Positions 1 to 8,494 are shown, counted from the first letter of the stretch. The stretch: 64,000 bases of DNA from Carnobacterium_B sp045617425 (GCF_045617425.1 NZ_JAZLIO010000009.1:515472-579471), one strand, 5' to 3'. Program-made: numbers and translations. Notes: generated by a model from the sequence alone, not told the origin.

Positions 1-130
1 TTGAACTAGTTGCCGATGATTCTGTTGTCGAGGTCGCTGAATCATTAGTCGTAGTGTCTGTTCCTCCACATGCTGCTAATAATAGCAAAGCACTTCCACT
101 AACTAATCCTAATTTCAATTTCGTTAACAT
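1..130 (-). CDS. Lipoprotein N-terminus (partial, runs off window)
   Basis: The first 43 codons of a gene that continues beyond the left edge. The start ATG (128-130) follows a good ribosome site (AAAGGGAG). The product starts MLTKLKLGLVSGSALLLLAAC: a basic start, a hydrophobic stretch and a lipobox (LAAC), so it is predicted to be lipid-anchored at Cys21. The next residues are rich in Thr and Ser (GGTDTTTND...), typical of a flexible linker. The functional domain lies outside the window. It could be a transporter binding protein or a surface lipoprotein; nothing here decides. Confidence 0.8.
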   Translation of the reverse strand, partial: MLTKLKLGLVSGSALLLLAACGGTDTTTNDSATSTTESSATSS

Positions 131-240
131 TTTATCATCTCCCTTTCGCCTATTCTACCAAAAATTTTCTCACCTTTACATAAATCCGCCTCTATAGAAG
201 TAAATTCAGTCTTAGGTTGTAGAATATGTTTAAGAAATAT

Positions 241-1167
241 TTAACTAGTTAGTTTTACTACTTTTTCCAATTCTGATTTCAAGAAGTTTGCTAATGCTAA
301 CATAGCAAACTTCTCTGCAACTTTTTCAGCATCAGCATTGTAATTGGTGTTTGTATTTACATCGTATGCATGCGCTACTCCGTCAGCGTCAAAAATAAAT
401 TCAATAGCTGCTACATCAATATTTTGTTCTTTAAGAAAGTGTTCATACTTTTTAATTTGTTCACTTGGCAATGAATCAATAATTGTAAATTTATTAGCTA
501 CTGGCACATCTCCAATTTGGCAGCTGTCTGCTGGGCATAATTCAAACCCATCGCTTGAATCGACTTTTACAGCATAAAAGAATTTCCCCCCAATAAACTC
601 TGAACGGACGATTGTTCCATCAGCTGGCTTGATGTATTCTTGTATTAAACTTATACCATCAATTGAATCTTCAAATTCCGGACTAGACACATAAGATTTT
701 AGCTCTTCAATAGATTGCAATAAACGAACGCCCAAACCTTTTCCAGCACGGTTGTGCTTGATGATAAATGGAAATTTATTCAGCTTTTCCGCTGCTTTAA
801 GGATGTGTTCTTTTCCAACTGCCCCATATGTCTCAGGTGTTTGAATACCATATTTTTGCAAAGCTAAGTGTTGTTTTAATTTACTAACTTCTAATTCAAT
901 AGCTTTTGTTCCATTGAACACAACTGCATTATGACTCTCCAGCCATGTTAACAGATTATCCGTTAATTCTGGTGCGTAACGGTGGCCACGCGTATGAGAA
1001 GAAGCACTCATTCGATTATAGAAAATTCCTACAGGGGGTTCTTCTTGGATATCGATCAATCCATCAGATAAGTCCCATAGTTCATAAGGGGCATTGATTT
1101 CATCTAAGCGTGCGGTCAAATGTCTTGTCCAATCGTTATTTTCATGAATAATATATATTTTTTTCAT
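241..1167 (-). CDS. ATP-grasp ligase, RimK/glutathione-synthetase-like
   Basis: A 308-residue soluble protein of the ATP-grasp fold, which joins a carboxylate to an amine or thiol through an acyl-phosphate. Visible signs are the lysine/glycine-rich ATP loop around residues 136-150 (IIKHNRAGKGLGV), the EYIKP segment near 178, and the metal-binding end AAIEFIFDAD...YDVNTNTNYN near 253-283. A CPADSCQ segment near 211-217 carries two cysteines. The substrate cannot be read from sequence. The gene lies 36 bp downstream of the DAACS symporter on the same strand, so both are probably one transcript under the cysteine-codon leader at 2631-2735. That context suggests a link to sulfur amino acid or peptide metabolism, but this is inference. 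Confidence 0.75.
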   Translation of the reverse strand: MKKIYIIHENNDWTRHLTARLDEINAPYELWDLSDGLIDIQEEPPVGIFYNRMSASSHTRGHRYAPELTDNLLTWLESHNAVVFNGTKAIELEVSKLKQHLALQKYGIQTPETYGAVGKEHILKAAEKLNKFPFIIKHNRAGKGLGVRLLQSIEELKSYVSSPEFEDSIDGISLIQEYIKPADGTIVRSEFIGGKFFYAVKVDSSDGFELCPADSCQIGDVPVANKFTIIDSLPSEQIKKYEHFLKEQNIDVAAIEFIFDADGVAHAYDVNTNTNYNADAEKVAEKFAMLALANFLKSELEKVVKLTS

Positions 1168-1203
1168 TTTACTCTCTCCTCATTCATCTTTATGTCTTCC
1201 TTG

Positions 1204-2466
1204 TTATTTCTTAGATTCCAAAGCTTCTTTAGTGAAATTCCCATTTTTCTCATACTCAAATGCAGTTTCTGACTGAGCAATTAAGACTGGTGCTAATGCA
1301 TTACCAACAACGTTAACAGCTGACCGGCCCATGTTGATAAAGAAATCTACTGAAACCATCAGTGCAACTCCTTCAGCAGGTAAGCCAAGTTGTGTTGCTG
1401 CTGCTAATAATACCACTACTGCTCCCGAAGGAACGGCTGCAATGCCTTTAGTAATAATGGTTAAAAATAAAACAAGTGCGACTATCTCTCCAAATCCTAA
1501 AGTTACATCATACATGTTCACAATAAACATTGTTGCTAAGCTAATATAAACACATGCTCCATCTAAATTAAATGAATAACCAAGCGGTGTTACAAAAGAA
1601 GAAACCGCCGGCGATACGCCAAATTTCTTCAATCGATCAATAAGAGATGGCAATACCACACTTGAGCTGCCTGTCGTAAAAACAAGAACGACCAAATCAC
1701 TAATTTCTTTAAGTAATGCGAAGTAAGGTACATGGAAAAACCAAGCAATGATTGGAAAAACGAGTAAGACTACAACCATGAACGCAAGATACGTAAATAA
1801 GACGAATTGCCCTAAAGAAAGTAAATTTCCGATTCCATAAGCGGCTATATCATATGCCAGAAATCCAAATACACCAATGGGAGCAAAAGAAATTGCATAA
1901 TCTACCATTTTAAACATCGCTTGCGACCATGATTCAAAAAATACAATAACTGGTTTTCCTTTTTCACCTATAGATACTAAAGATAGTCCTAGAAAAATAC
2001 CAAAAAAGATAATCGGCAAAAGATTACCATCTGCGAAAGCTTGAAATAGATTGCTAGGTACGATGCTTAGGAAAAAGCTTTGAAACTCAATCCCGCTTGC
2101 TATACCATCAAGTGACTCAGTTGAAATGCTACCTGTTTGGAATTTACTGCCAATTCCAGTCCATTTCCCCGCTAAAACACTCAAAATGATCAGGCCAGTT
2201 GTGACAGAAAAGAAATAGATAAAAGACTTACCTGCTACTTTTCCAAAACTTTTAGAATCACTAATATTAACAATTGCTAAAATAATGACTGGAAAAATAA
2301 GCGGCACTATAATCATTTGAATCAAGTTCATAAATATCGTTCCGAGTACTTCTAACTGCAGCCCTGCACTTTTACTGGAGTACCCGACAATTATACCTGC
2401 CAAAGCACCAATGATAACTTGCAACATTAAGCTTGGCTTTTTCATCGTTCTAGTGTTTCCTGACAT
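1204..2466 (-). CDS. Dicarboxylate/amino acid:cation symporter (DAACS family)
   Basis: A 420-residue membrane symporter. It shows the family signatures: a serine-rich reentrant loop (TTGSSSVVLPS, near residue 266), PLGYSFNLDG near 295 and the substrate/cation site FFINMGRSAVNVVGN near 376-390. Family members import glutamate, aspartate, C4-dicarboxylates, serine/threonine or cystine (TcyP type), driven by protons or sodium. The substrate is not decided by sequence alone. A ribosome site (GGAGG) precedes the ATG. Between the promoter (2809-2837) and this gene lie a cysteine-rich leader peptide and an intrinsic terminator, so expression probably depends on readthrough. If the leader responds to cysteine, a cystine-related substrate becomes plausible. 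Confidence 0.85.
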   Translation of the reverse strand: MSGNTRTMKKPSLMLQVIIGALAGIIVGYSSKSAGLQLEVLGTIFMNLIQMIIVPLIFPVIILAIVNISDSKSFGKVAGKSFIYFFSVTTGLIILSVLAGKWTGIGSKFQTGSISTESLDGIASGIEFQSFFLSIVPSNLFQAFADGNLLPIIFFGIFLGLSLVSIGEKGKPVIVFFESWSQAMFKMVDYAISFAPIGVFGFLAYDIAAYGIGNLLSLGQFVLFTYLAFMVVVLLVFPIIAWFFHVPYFALLKEISDLVVLVFTTGSSSVVLPSLIDRLKKFGVSPAVSSFVTPLGYSFNLDGACVYISLATMFIVNMYDVTLGFGEIVALVLFLTIITKGIAAVPSGAVVVLLAAATQLGLPAEGVALMVSVDFFINMGRSAVNVVGNALAPVLIAQSETAFEYEKNGNFTKEALESKK

Positions 2467-2501
2467 GATCTATTTTCCTCCAATCGGTTAATAAAGAGTA
2501 C

Positions 2502-2536
2502 AAAAAAAGTGCATGAGTAATATTACACTCATGCAC
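2502..2536 (-). terminator. Leader terminator before the symporter (attenuator)
   Basis: On the minus strand a perfect 10-bp stem (GTGCATGAGT / ACTCATGCAC, arms at 2527-2536 and 2509-2518 on the plus numbering) is followed by seven T residues. It lies inside the transcript, 36 bp before the symporter start and about 95 bp after the leader-peptide stop. The 5' arm contains CATGAGTG, fully complementary to CACTCATG in leader codons 18-20, so an alternative antiterminator pairing is possible. Confidence 0.85.
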
Positions 2537-2630
2537 AGTTGGATCACCTTAACAATTAACGAAAAAACGCCCTGAGTATGCCAAAAGCAGGCTTAGATGT
2601 GTCTTGTCCTTATTGAAAGAGCTACTCTAA

Positions 2631-2735
2631 TTAGTTAAATAGGAAAGAAGCTCTAGTAAAAGATGATTGCTGATAACATGAGTGGTTCATACAACATGGA
2701 CAACACAACACGTTCATACAAATCATCTTTTTCAT
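2631..2735 (-). CDS. Cysteine-rich leader peptide (34 aa)
   Basis: A short ORF read from an ATG at 2735 with a strong ribosome site (AAGGAGGAAGCGAAT before the ATG). The peptide begins MKKMICMNVLCCPCCMNHSC and ends in TAA at 2631. It has six cysteines in 34 residues, four of them in the CCPCC cluster at positions 11-15, all TGT codons. Cysteine is a rare residue in such genomes, so a cluster at this place is a signature of a ribosome-stalling leader. It sits about 65 nt after the predicted transcript start and is followed by an intrinsic terminator and then the symporter gene. The likely role is in cis: ribosomes slowed at the Cys codons would leave codons 18-20 free to pair with the terminator arm. 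The peptide itself need not be stable. Confidence 0.7.
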   Translation of the reverse strand: MKKMICMNVLCCPCCMNHSCYQQSSFTRASFLFN

Positions 2736-2779
2736 ATTCGCTTCCTCCTTCTTAGGTTATTTTTTAATTTTCTTTAAAG

Positions 2780-2791
2780 GTGAGCGCTCAC
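2780..2791. promoter_or_regulatory. 12-bp palindrome downstream of the leader promoter
   Basis: GTGAGCGCTCAC is a perfect palindrome lying about 11-22 nt after the predicted transcript start. It matches the core of the symmetric LacI-type operator and also could fold as a 5' hairpin. It has three mismatches to a CcpA cre site, so CcpA is not well supported. No LacI-family gene lies nearby. Confidence 0.45.
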
Positions 2792-2808
2792 ACAGTTAAA
2801 GTAGACTT

Positions 2809-2837
2809 ATTGTAACAATCTCCAATTTCATTGTCAA
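2809..2837 (-). promoter_or_regulatory. Sigma-A promoter for leader peptide, symporter and ligase
   Basis: On the minus strand TTGACA (2832-2837) is followed after exactly 17 bp by TACAAT (2809-2814). The predicted transcript start is near 2802, which gives a 5' leader of about 335 nt before the symporter start codon. Confidence 0.85.
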
Positions 2838-2878
2838 CTGTTCATTCTAAATGAGTAAAGTTAAGAACATGCTCCTAG

Positions 2879-3802
2879 TTAGTCTATTTTTTCTACGACT
2901 ACTTTTCTTTGTAAGTTCTCAGCATCTTTAACACTAAAGGATGAACTATCATTATATTGAACTTTACTAGCTGAACAAGCTGTAGCAAACGTTAAAGAAT
3001 CAACAAAAGACTTTTTTTGCGTTAAAGAAGCTAAAAATGAACCGACAAAACAATCGCCAGCACCTGTATCATTTTTAACAACTACAGACGGAGGTTTAAT
3101 TTGATACAATTCATCTGCATGGCCGCAGAGACTACCTGATCCACCTTGAGACACGATAACGTAATCAATTGTTTTTGTTAGTTCTTCTACCGTTTCCACC
3201 AACGTCTGACCATGTTGGGATAATTCTTGTATTTCAAATCTGTTTGGCTTAATAAAATTGACACCACATTTTACAGCTGATTTTAAAGCTTCCCCTGAAA
3301 GATCACAAGCAATAAAACAGCCTATGTTGTTCAATAGCCTCATTAGTTTTTCTAAATCTTTAATTTCAAAACCCGGAGGCATAGAGCCCGCTATCAAAAC
3401 TGTGTCTTTCGCTTCCACCTTTTCTTCAATTTTATCAAATAATAAAGACTTAGCATAACTAGAAACGTCGTATCCTTTTTCAGTAATCAGAATACTGCCG
3501 CTGATTCCTTTTTCTAAGATTACGTAACTTTCTCTTGTTGGTTTGCCATAAATTTCTACAAAGTCATGGTTGATATTTTTTTGTTCCAGTATTTTATCTA
3601 ACTGTCCTTTATTGGTCGTGCCACAAAAACCTAATGCTTGATTTTCGACGCCCAACTTACTCATAGCAAACGAACCATGATGTCCTTTGCCACCTATATC
3701 ATAAGCAATGCTCTCTAAGCGATTGTTCTTTTCTTTGGTCAATTCTCCATCAAGATGTAACAAACGGTCAATAGTTGGGTTTAAAGTGATTGTATAAATC
3801 AT
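2879..3802 (-). CDS. PfkB-family sugar-phosphate kinase (1-phosphofructokinase/LacC-like)
   Basis: A 307-residue ribokinase/PfkB-fold kinase. The start MIYTITLNPTIDR is typical of the 1-phosphofructokinase and tagatose-6-phosphate kinase branch. The C-terminal signature DTGAGDCFVGSF near 247-258 holds the anion hole and catalytic Asp. The usual GGKGxNV segment is altered here (GGKGHHGSFAM, residues 38-48), so the exact sugar-phosphate is uncertain. It is a single gene with a TATAAT box at 3848-3853 but a weak -35, separated from the maltose operon by a terminator. It may supply a fructose-1,6-bisphosphate-type product to glycolysis. Confidence 0.75.
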   Translation of the reverse strand: MIYTITLNPTIDRLLHLDGELTKEKNNRLESIAYDIGGKGHHGSFAMSKLGVENQALGFCGTTNKGQLDKILEQKNINHDFVEIYGKPTRESYVILEKGISGSILITEKGYDVSSYAKSLLFDKIEEKVEAKDTVLIAGSMPPGFEIKDLEKLMRLLNNIGCFIACDLSGEALKSAVKCGVNFIKPNRFEIQELSQHGQTLVETVEELTKTIDYVIVSQGGSGSLCGHADELYQIKPPSVVVKNDTGAGDCFVGSFLASLTQKKSFVDSLTFATACSASKVQYNDSSSFSVKDAENLQRKVVVEKID

Positions 3803-3874
3803 TGGATATCCTCCTCTTTTTGAAACCGATAGGGCTATTTACAAATTATTATACCATTTAACCAAAATGTTCCA

Positions 3875-3903
3875 TAAAAAAACCACTGTTTAAAGTGGTT
3901 TTA
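3875..3903 (-). terminator. Terminator of the maltose/alpha-glucoside operon
   Basis: AACCACT/AGTGGTT stem with an A-run on the left and T-run on the right, so it can act in both directions. On the minus strand it closes the operon that ends with the 155-residue membrane protein and insulates the PfkB gene. Confidence 0.75.
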
Positions 3904-3916
3904 CTCAACTATTCTT

Positions 3917-4384
3917 TTAAGTTAAGGTAATTCGGATAAACGCAAAACACACGAATAACGATAGCACTGCTAAAATACTAATGATTACTGTTAATAGTAA
4001 TGCAAGATTAGAGACGGCACCTTCTTTATTTTCTTTTAACACTATCCCTTGCTTTATAGACATATAGCCAAGAATAATAGCTACTACGTTTCCAGTCAAT
4101 AAATTACTTGCCATAAAAGCAATCATCGTTCGCTTCCAAATTTTTTCACTTGACTGATTTTGTGCCGTAGACAATACCGCAAACCAGAAGAATGAAAGCA
4201 AAGCAATCAACAACATAACTGAATTTATCGGCTGACTTGTTAAATATACAGCAAAGCTTTCATCTCTTAATCCAGCATTTACAGCAAAATAAATAAAAAA
4301 CAGAATTGGAGCTAAAATTAAGTAAACTCGTAAAAACAGTGTTGGTTGAACCTTATTTTGTACTAAAGATAAAGGGTTCTTCAT
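3917..4384 (-). CDS. Small integral membrane protein (155 aa, unknown)
   Basis: I do not recognise a family. The protein has four hydrophobic segments (about residues 18-36, 54-70, 87-107 and 126-150), with a basic N-terminus. Its ATG directly abuts the stop codon of the RpiR regulator gene, so translation is probably coupled. It is the last gene of the maltose/alpha-glucoside operon, before a terminator. The context suggests an accessory membrane role tied to alpha-glucoside use, but no motif shows it. Confidence 0.7.
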   Translation of the reverse strand: MKNPLSLVQNKVQPTLFLRVYLILAPILFFIYFAVNAGLRDESFAVYLTSQPINSVMLLIALLSFFWFAVLSTAQNQSSEKIWKRTMIAFMASNLLTGNVVAIILGYMSIKQGIVLKENKEGAVSNLALLLTVIISILAVLSLFVCFAFIRITLT

Positions 4385-5164
4385 TTATTCATCCTGCCTT
4401 TCAAACTCGTTCTGTTGATAAAAATCAAGATAAGTTCTAAATAATGAGTCGGTAACTTGAAAAAGTGGTAAGAAGGAAAAGATATCTTCGCCATTTAAAA
4501 CAATTGGCGTAGCTTGGAAATAGAGATTGTGTGTTGCCATAGAAGCTAAATTGTTATTTCTTAGACTAGTAATAGATAAGATAGGAATTTCTTTCAATTT
4601 AAGCATGGTCATTTCATCTTTTACTTCTTGAATATCTCCGCTTAAAGATAAGACAATCAATAAGTCATCTTCTGTAATAGTCGATGCTGCAGCCATTTGT
4701 AGCTCTCTTTGAGCGGATAGAAGAATTAAAAACTTTTCTAACGGTACCATGTTCCGTCTAAAATCCGAAAGAACATCTCTTTGTCCCCAACCAGTTCCAT
4801 AACAAAAAATGCGTTTCGCAGAATAAATTTCTTTTAAGATAGGAACTACATCTGTTTGATTAAATAACTTTGCAGTTGCTATATTATCTTCACTTTGCAG
4901 TGAACTAAAGCTTACTTGAGCCACATTTCTTTGTGTTTGGTCGGAATCTTTTTTTAAACTGTATTTAAATTCACTAAATCCTGAGAATCCTAATTTCTTT
5001 GCCAACCTTACAATGGATGATTTTGAAGTAAGGGTTTTTTGTGCCAATTCAACAATCGGCATCGTTTGGCATTTATTTTTATGTTTCATAACGTATGATA
5101 TGATTTGTAAATCATTTTCATTTAGTTCATGGAAATGCTGGTTAACGAGTACTTCTAAATCCAA
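4385..5164 (-). CDS. RpiR/MurR-family regulator of the maltose operon
   Basis: A 259-residue regulator with an N-terminal RpiR-type helix-turn-helix (about residues 1-75, with TSKSSIVRLAKKLGFSG typical of the recognition region) and a C-terminal SIS domain (about 105-235, with CYGTGWGQRD and the VLSLSGDIQEV loop) that would sense a sugar phosphate. It lies between the GH4 glucosidase and the small membrane protein. Bacillus subtilis has the same gene set (malA-glvR-malP), where GlvR activates the operon. By analogy the ligand would be a maltose-6-phosphate-like compound. Confidence 0.85.
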   Translation of the reverse strand: MDLEVLVNQHFHELNENDLQIISYVMKHKNKCQTMPIVELAQKTLTSKSSIVRLAKKLGFSGFSEFKYSLKKDSDQTQRNVAQVSFSSLQSEDNIATAKLFNQTDVVPILKEIYSAKRIFCYGTGWGQRDVLSDFRRNMVPLEKFLILLSAQRELQMAAASTITEDDLLIVLSLSGDIQEVKDEMTMLKLKEIPILSITSLRNNNLASMATHNLYFQATPIVLNGEDIFSFLPLFQVTDSLFRTYLDFYQQNEFERQDE

Positions 5165-5253
5165 GTAAATCTCTCCCTGCTATTAGCAATGTATAAAAAC
5201 ATGAAGAATACAATCTCTCCATGTTTTTATATATACTATTATAGCATAGCTGA

Positions 5254-6597
5254 TTATCTTAGTTCAGGCCAGAACCCTTTATTAGCTACAATCAAATCAT
5301 CTAATATTTCTCGTGCTACACGAGCATTAGGTACAATTTTAGATACAGTCAGTGCTTGCCATAATTTTTGGTAAGAACCTTCTTCCCAAGCTTCAACGAC
5401 TAATTTTTCAACAGCTACTTGTTGTTCCATCATTCCTTTTTGGAAAAGTGGAATTTCTCCTTGATTGATTTTTTCTGGACCATTTGAACCAACGATACAC
5501 GGGATTTCTACCATAGCTGTCGGATCAAAGTTAGAGATGGCACCATCATTTGGTACGATCAATAACATTCTTTCATGAGTATTATAAGCAATCGCTCTTG
5601 CTAAATCGACAATATATGAAGCATGGTCATCAGTTACTAATTTTGCATCTTCCGCTGTCTTAATATTTGAAATGCGGTTGCATTCAGAAAAGACTTGTTT
5701 TTCACGATTGTCCATTACTTCATTCGCACGCGTGTAATTAGGATTTGATTTTTCAGCTTCATCTTGTGGGAACAAGTAGTACTTCAAGTACGTATTTGGT
5801 AAAGTATTTGGATCTAAAGCAAAGGTTTCTTTTGCTTTACCGTATGTGTGCATCCAGCTTGGCTCAATATCTTCACCTGGAATGCCTTCTAGTTCACCGG
5901 GAGTAACATATCCGTGATCTGCAACATGTTTTTTGATTGCCGGCATCAAATCATTACCATCTTTATCACTAATATCTGTCCACCACCCAAAGTGATTCAA
6001 GCCGTAATATCGAACTGTCATGTCTTTACGACTTTTCAGTCCTAATATTTCCGCCATACGGTGCTCGATTCCAACCGGCATATCACAAATATTGATAATT
6101 TTGCTATTTGGTCTTAGCTTACGAGTTGCTTCTGCCACGATTGCTGCTGGATTCGAATAGTTTAACATCCAAGCATCTGGCGAGTATTGTTCCATGTAAT
6201 CAACTAATTCTAATACGCCTCCAATTGAACGCATCCCATAAGAGATCCCACCTGGCCCACATGTTTCTTGTCCAATTACGCCATATTTTAAAGGGATTTT
6301 TTCATCTTGCTCACGCATAGCATATTTCCCAACTCGGATATGTGCCATCACAAAGTCAATATCAGTAAAAGCTGTTTCTGGATCAGTAGTTGCTAAAAAC
6401 TCAATTTCTGGTGCACGTTCTTGTAATACGATTTCTACAGCATCTGCAATTTGTTTTTGTCTTTCCTCATCATTATCATAGAATTTGATTTGACGAATCG
6501 GGAATATTTCTAAATTTTCTAATAGCATCATAATGATTCCTGGTGTAAAAGTACTTCCTCCACCTGCTACTAAAATTGATTGTTTTTTTAAAGTCAT
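5254..6597 (-). CDS. malA: 6-phospho-alpha-glucosidase, GH4 family
   Basis: A 447-residue family 4 glycosidase that splits maltose-6-phosphate and related 6-phospho-alpha-glucosides, using NAD+ and a divalent metal. The N-terminus has the dinucleotide-binding loop AGGGSTFTPG (11-20). NYSNPAAIV (146-154) and CDMP at 171-174 are present, and His202 lies in YYGLNHFGWW. Cys171, Asp172 and His202 match the metal-binding and acid residues known in B. subtilis GlvA, and CDMP (not CNVP) marks the alpha-specific branch. It is 28 bp downstream of the EIICB gene, so the transported, phosphorylated sugar is its substrate. Confidence 0.92.
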   Translation of the reverse strand: MTLKKQSILVAGGGSTFTPGIIMMLLENLEIFPIRQIKFYDNDEERQKQIADAVEIVLQERAPEIEFLATTDPETAFTDIDFVMAHIRVGKYAMREQDEKIPLKYGVIGQETCGPGGISYGMRSIGGVLELVDYMEQYSPDAWMLNYSNPAAIVAEATRKLRPNSKIINICDMPVGIEHRMAEILGLKSRKDMTVRYYGLNHFGWWTDISDKDGNDLMPAIKKHVADHGYVTPGELEGIPGEDIEPSWMHTYGKAKETFALDPNTLPNTYLKYYLFPQDEAEKSNPNYTRANEVMDNREKQVFSECNRISNIKTAEDAKLVTDDHASYIVDLARAIAYNTHERMLLIVPNDGAISNFDPTAMVEIPCIVGSNGPEKINQGEIPLFQKGMMEQQVAVEKLVVEAWEEGSYQKLWQALTVSKIVPNARVAREILDDLIVANKGFWPELR

Positions 6598-6625
6598 ATT
6601 TATCTACTCCTTAAGTTTATTTTAT

Positions 6626-8251
6626 TTAAATCGTTGGTTCTGCTTGGCTCTGAGTATCTACTAAAGTTCCAGTACTTTTCATTTCATCTTCAAATGCATC
6701 TCTTACTTGAGGCACATCCAATCCAACGATAATTTGGAAGGCTTTTCCTTTACGAACAACTCCATGAGCACCGGCTGCTTTAAAGAAGCCGTCTTCTTTC
6801 ACCAAGTTCTCATCTTTAACGGACACTCTTAATCTTGTAGCACAATTATTTACATCTCCAATGTTGGCAGCACCGCCAAGACCTTCTAAATAATGAGCTG
6901 CACTACTTGCATAGGCTCCACCTTTTGCTGGAACTGTTTTCCCATTTGCTTGTCTTTCACGGTAGTCTTTTTTGGAATACATTTTAACTTCTTCTTCTAA
7001 TTCTCTACCTGGCGTTTTGATATCAAATTTTAAAATAGCAAAACGGAATACAAAGAAGTAAATGACACTAAATGCTAGCCCAGTTCCAACCAAAGTTAAT
7101 ACTGTACCGAGATGATTGATTGACATGGGTATAATAAATTGTGTCAGCATCGTAATCAACCCACTACCTACATCTCCTACAACACCAAATGCATAAACAG
7201 TTGCTCCTAAAGTAGCCGCTAAAGCAGCATGTATTAAGAACAATTGTGGTGCAATAAATAAGAACGTAAATTCAAACGGCTCTGTAATTCCAGCAAGAAC
7301 TGCTGTTAAAGCTGTCGGAATCAATAAAGCCAATGTTTTTTTCTTTTTAGCTGGATCTGCTGTTGCATAAAATGCTGCTGCTATACCAAGAGGAGCAAAT
7401 ATTTTCGAAACATTGTGTAACCCAAATCCACCAGCAGGGAATACCTCTTTAAGCGGAACCGTTGATGAAGCAAAATCGCTTAAATTATTTAGCCAATAAG
7501 CTGTAATCCCGCCTTCTACAACTGCTGGACCATAAATGAATGGTTGATAAATGAAATGATGCATTCCAGTTGGTATCAAAAGTCTTTCCAAGAATACATA
7601 TAGCCAAACACCTAATGTACCTGAAGAAGCTAAGAAACCTTGCATTGAACCAATCAATCCCTGAATGATGGGCCAGCCCCAAGCTGTTAAAAATGCTAGC
7701 GGAAGCATTAGGAAAAATCCTATCATCACAACTAATGAAGACCCTTGGAAAATACCTAAAAAATCTGGTAGTTTAGTTTCAAAGAAACGATTATGTAACC
7801 AAACAACAATTGCAGCAATTAAAATAGCACCGATTAAGTTGGTATCTAATGTTTTAATACCAGCAATCATTTTTATTCCGCTGTCTCCGCCAGCTTCTTG
7901 TGCAAAATCTACACCAAAGGTTGGACCCATCAGTTCAAGAATTTTTCCAACAAAATTGTTAAATGTCATATAAACAACAACTGATTCTAATGCTGCTCTT
8001 CCACTAGCTTTTTTTGCTAACCCAAGAGGTAGACCAATAATAAATAGTAATTCCATCTGATTGAATACAGTCCAACCACCTGATTCAACAATTGACCAAA
8101 AGTTCGCCCACATTGTCCCCGCAGTTGCAATGTCTCCAACAATTAATGTATTTTGAAGCATAATAGCAATGGCTAAGATAATACCTGAGAAAGCAAACAA
8201 TAAAACTGGAGTAAACATCGCACCGCCAAACCGCTGTAGTTTTTGCATCAT
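6626..8251 (-). CDS. malP: PTS EIICB, maltose/alpha-glucoside specific
   Basis: A 541-residue sugar transporter of the glucose/glucoside PTS superfamily. The EIIC membrane domain spans about residues 1-410 with the GMHHFIYQPF and ITEPFEFTFLF landmarks. A linker leads to an EIIB domain with the phosphocysteine motif NNCATRLRVSV near residue 470. No EIIA domain is fused, so a free EIIA-Glc-type protein must donate the phosphate. As first gene of the operon it carries a promoter and a cre site upstream. Its partner is the GH4 6-phospho-alpha-glucosidase immediately downstream. Confidence 0.92.
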   Translation of the reverse strand: MMQKLQRFGGAMFTPVLLFAFSGIILAIAIMLQNTLIVGDIATAGTMWANFWSIVESGGWTVFNQMELLFIIGLPLGLAKKASGRAALESVVVYMTFNNFVGKILELMGPTFGVDFAQEAGGDSGIKMIAGIKTLDTNLIGAILIAAIVVWLHNRFFETKLPDFLGIFQGSSLVVMIGFFLMLPLAFLTAWGWPIIQGLIGSMQGFLASSGTLGVWLYVFLERLLIPTGMHHFIYQPFIYGPAVVEGGITAYWLNNLSDFASSTVPLKEVFPAGGFGLHNVSKIFAPLGIAAAFYATADPAKKKKTLALLIPTALTAVLAGITEPFEFTFLFIAPQLFLIHAALAATLGATVYAFGVVGDVGSGLITMLTQFIIPMSINHLGTVLTLVGTGLAFSVIYFFVFRFAILKFDIKTPGRELEEEVKMYSKKDYRERQANGKTVPAKGGAYASSAAHYLEGLGGAANIGDVNNCATRLRVSVKDENLVKEDGFFKAAGAHGVVRKGKAFQIIVGLDVPQVRDAFEDEMKSTGTLVDTQSQAEPTI

Positions 8252-8276
8252 TTTCTTTTCATCTCCTTATTCTTTT

Positions 8277-8292
8277 ATGAAATCGTTTCCAT
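8277..8292 (-). promoter_or_regulatory. CcpA cre site of the maltose operon
   Basis: On the minus strand ATGGAAACGATTTCAT fits the consensus WTGNNARCGNWWWCAW at every position. It lies just after the -10 box, around the transcript start, a placement that normally gives carbon catabolite repression. Confidence 0.85.
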
Positions 8293-8298
8293 ATACAA

Positions 8299-8327
8299 AC
8301 TATACCATCACCTCTTTTTTTGTTCAA
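8299..8327 (-). promoter_or_regulatory. Promoter of the maltose operon
   Basis: Minus-strand TTGAAC (8322-8327), a 17-bp spacer, then TATAGT (8299-8304). The 5' leader before the EIICB start is short, about 40 nt, and contains the cre site. Confidence 0.7.
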
Positions 8328-8441
8328 TCCTCTATCCTTCAAAAAAATCGACATTCCTTAATAGGTACTTTTTTCATTTCCTGGGAAATTTCCCACGCGA
8401 CTAAGAATCATCACTTTGTTTATTTTAAACTAGTCCAATAA

Positions 8442-8487
8442 AAATAGCAGGATAGATTCCAACAATGGGACTTATATCCTGCTATTT
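8442..8487 (-). terminator. Long hairpin, probable terminator of a lost minus-strand gene
   Basis: A perfect 13-bp stem (AAATAGCAGGATA / TATCCTGCTATTT) with only a short T-rich tail on either strand. It follows the relic at 8495-8608, as expected for that gene's former terminator. Confidence 0.55.
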
Positions 8488-8494
8488 GCTTGAT

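Noticed and set aside
2540..2735. T-box riboswitch in the symporter leader
   Set aside because: An AAGGTGATCC stretch resembles the T-box weakly, but the conserved UGGN core is not intact and there is no specifier stem. A translated Cys-rich leader explains the region better.
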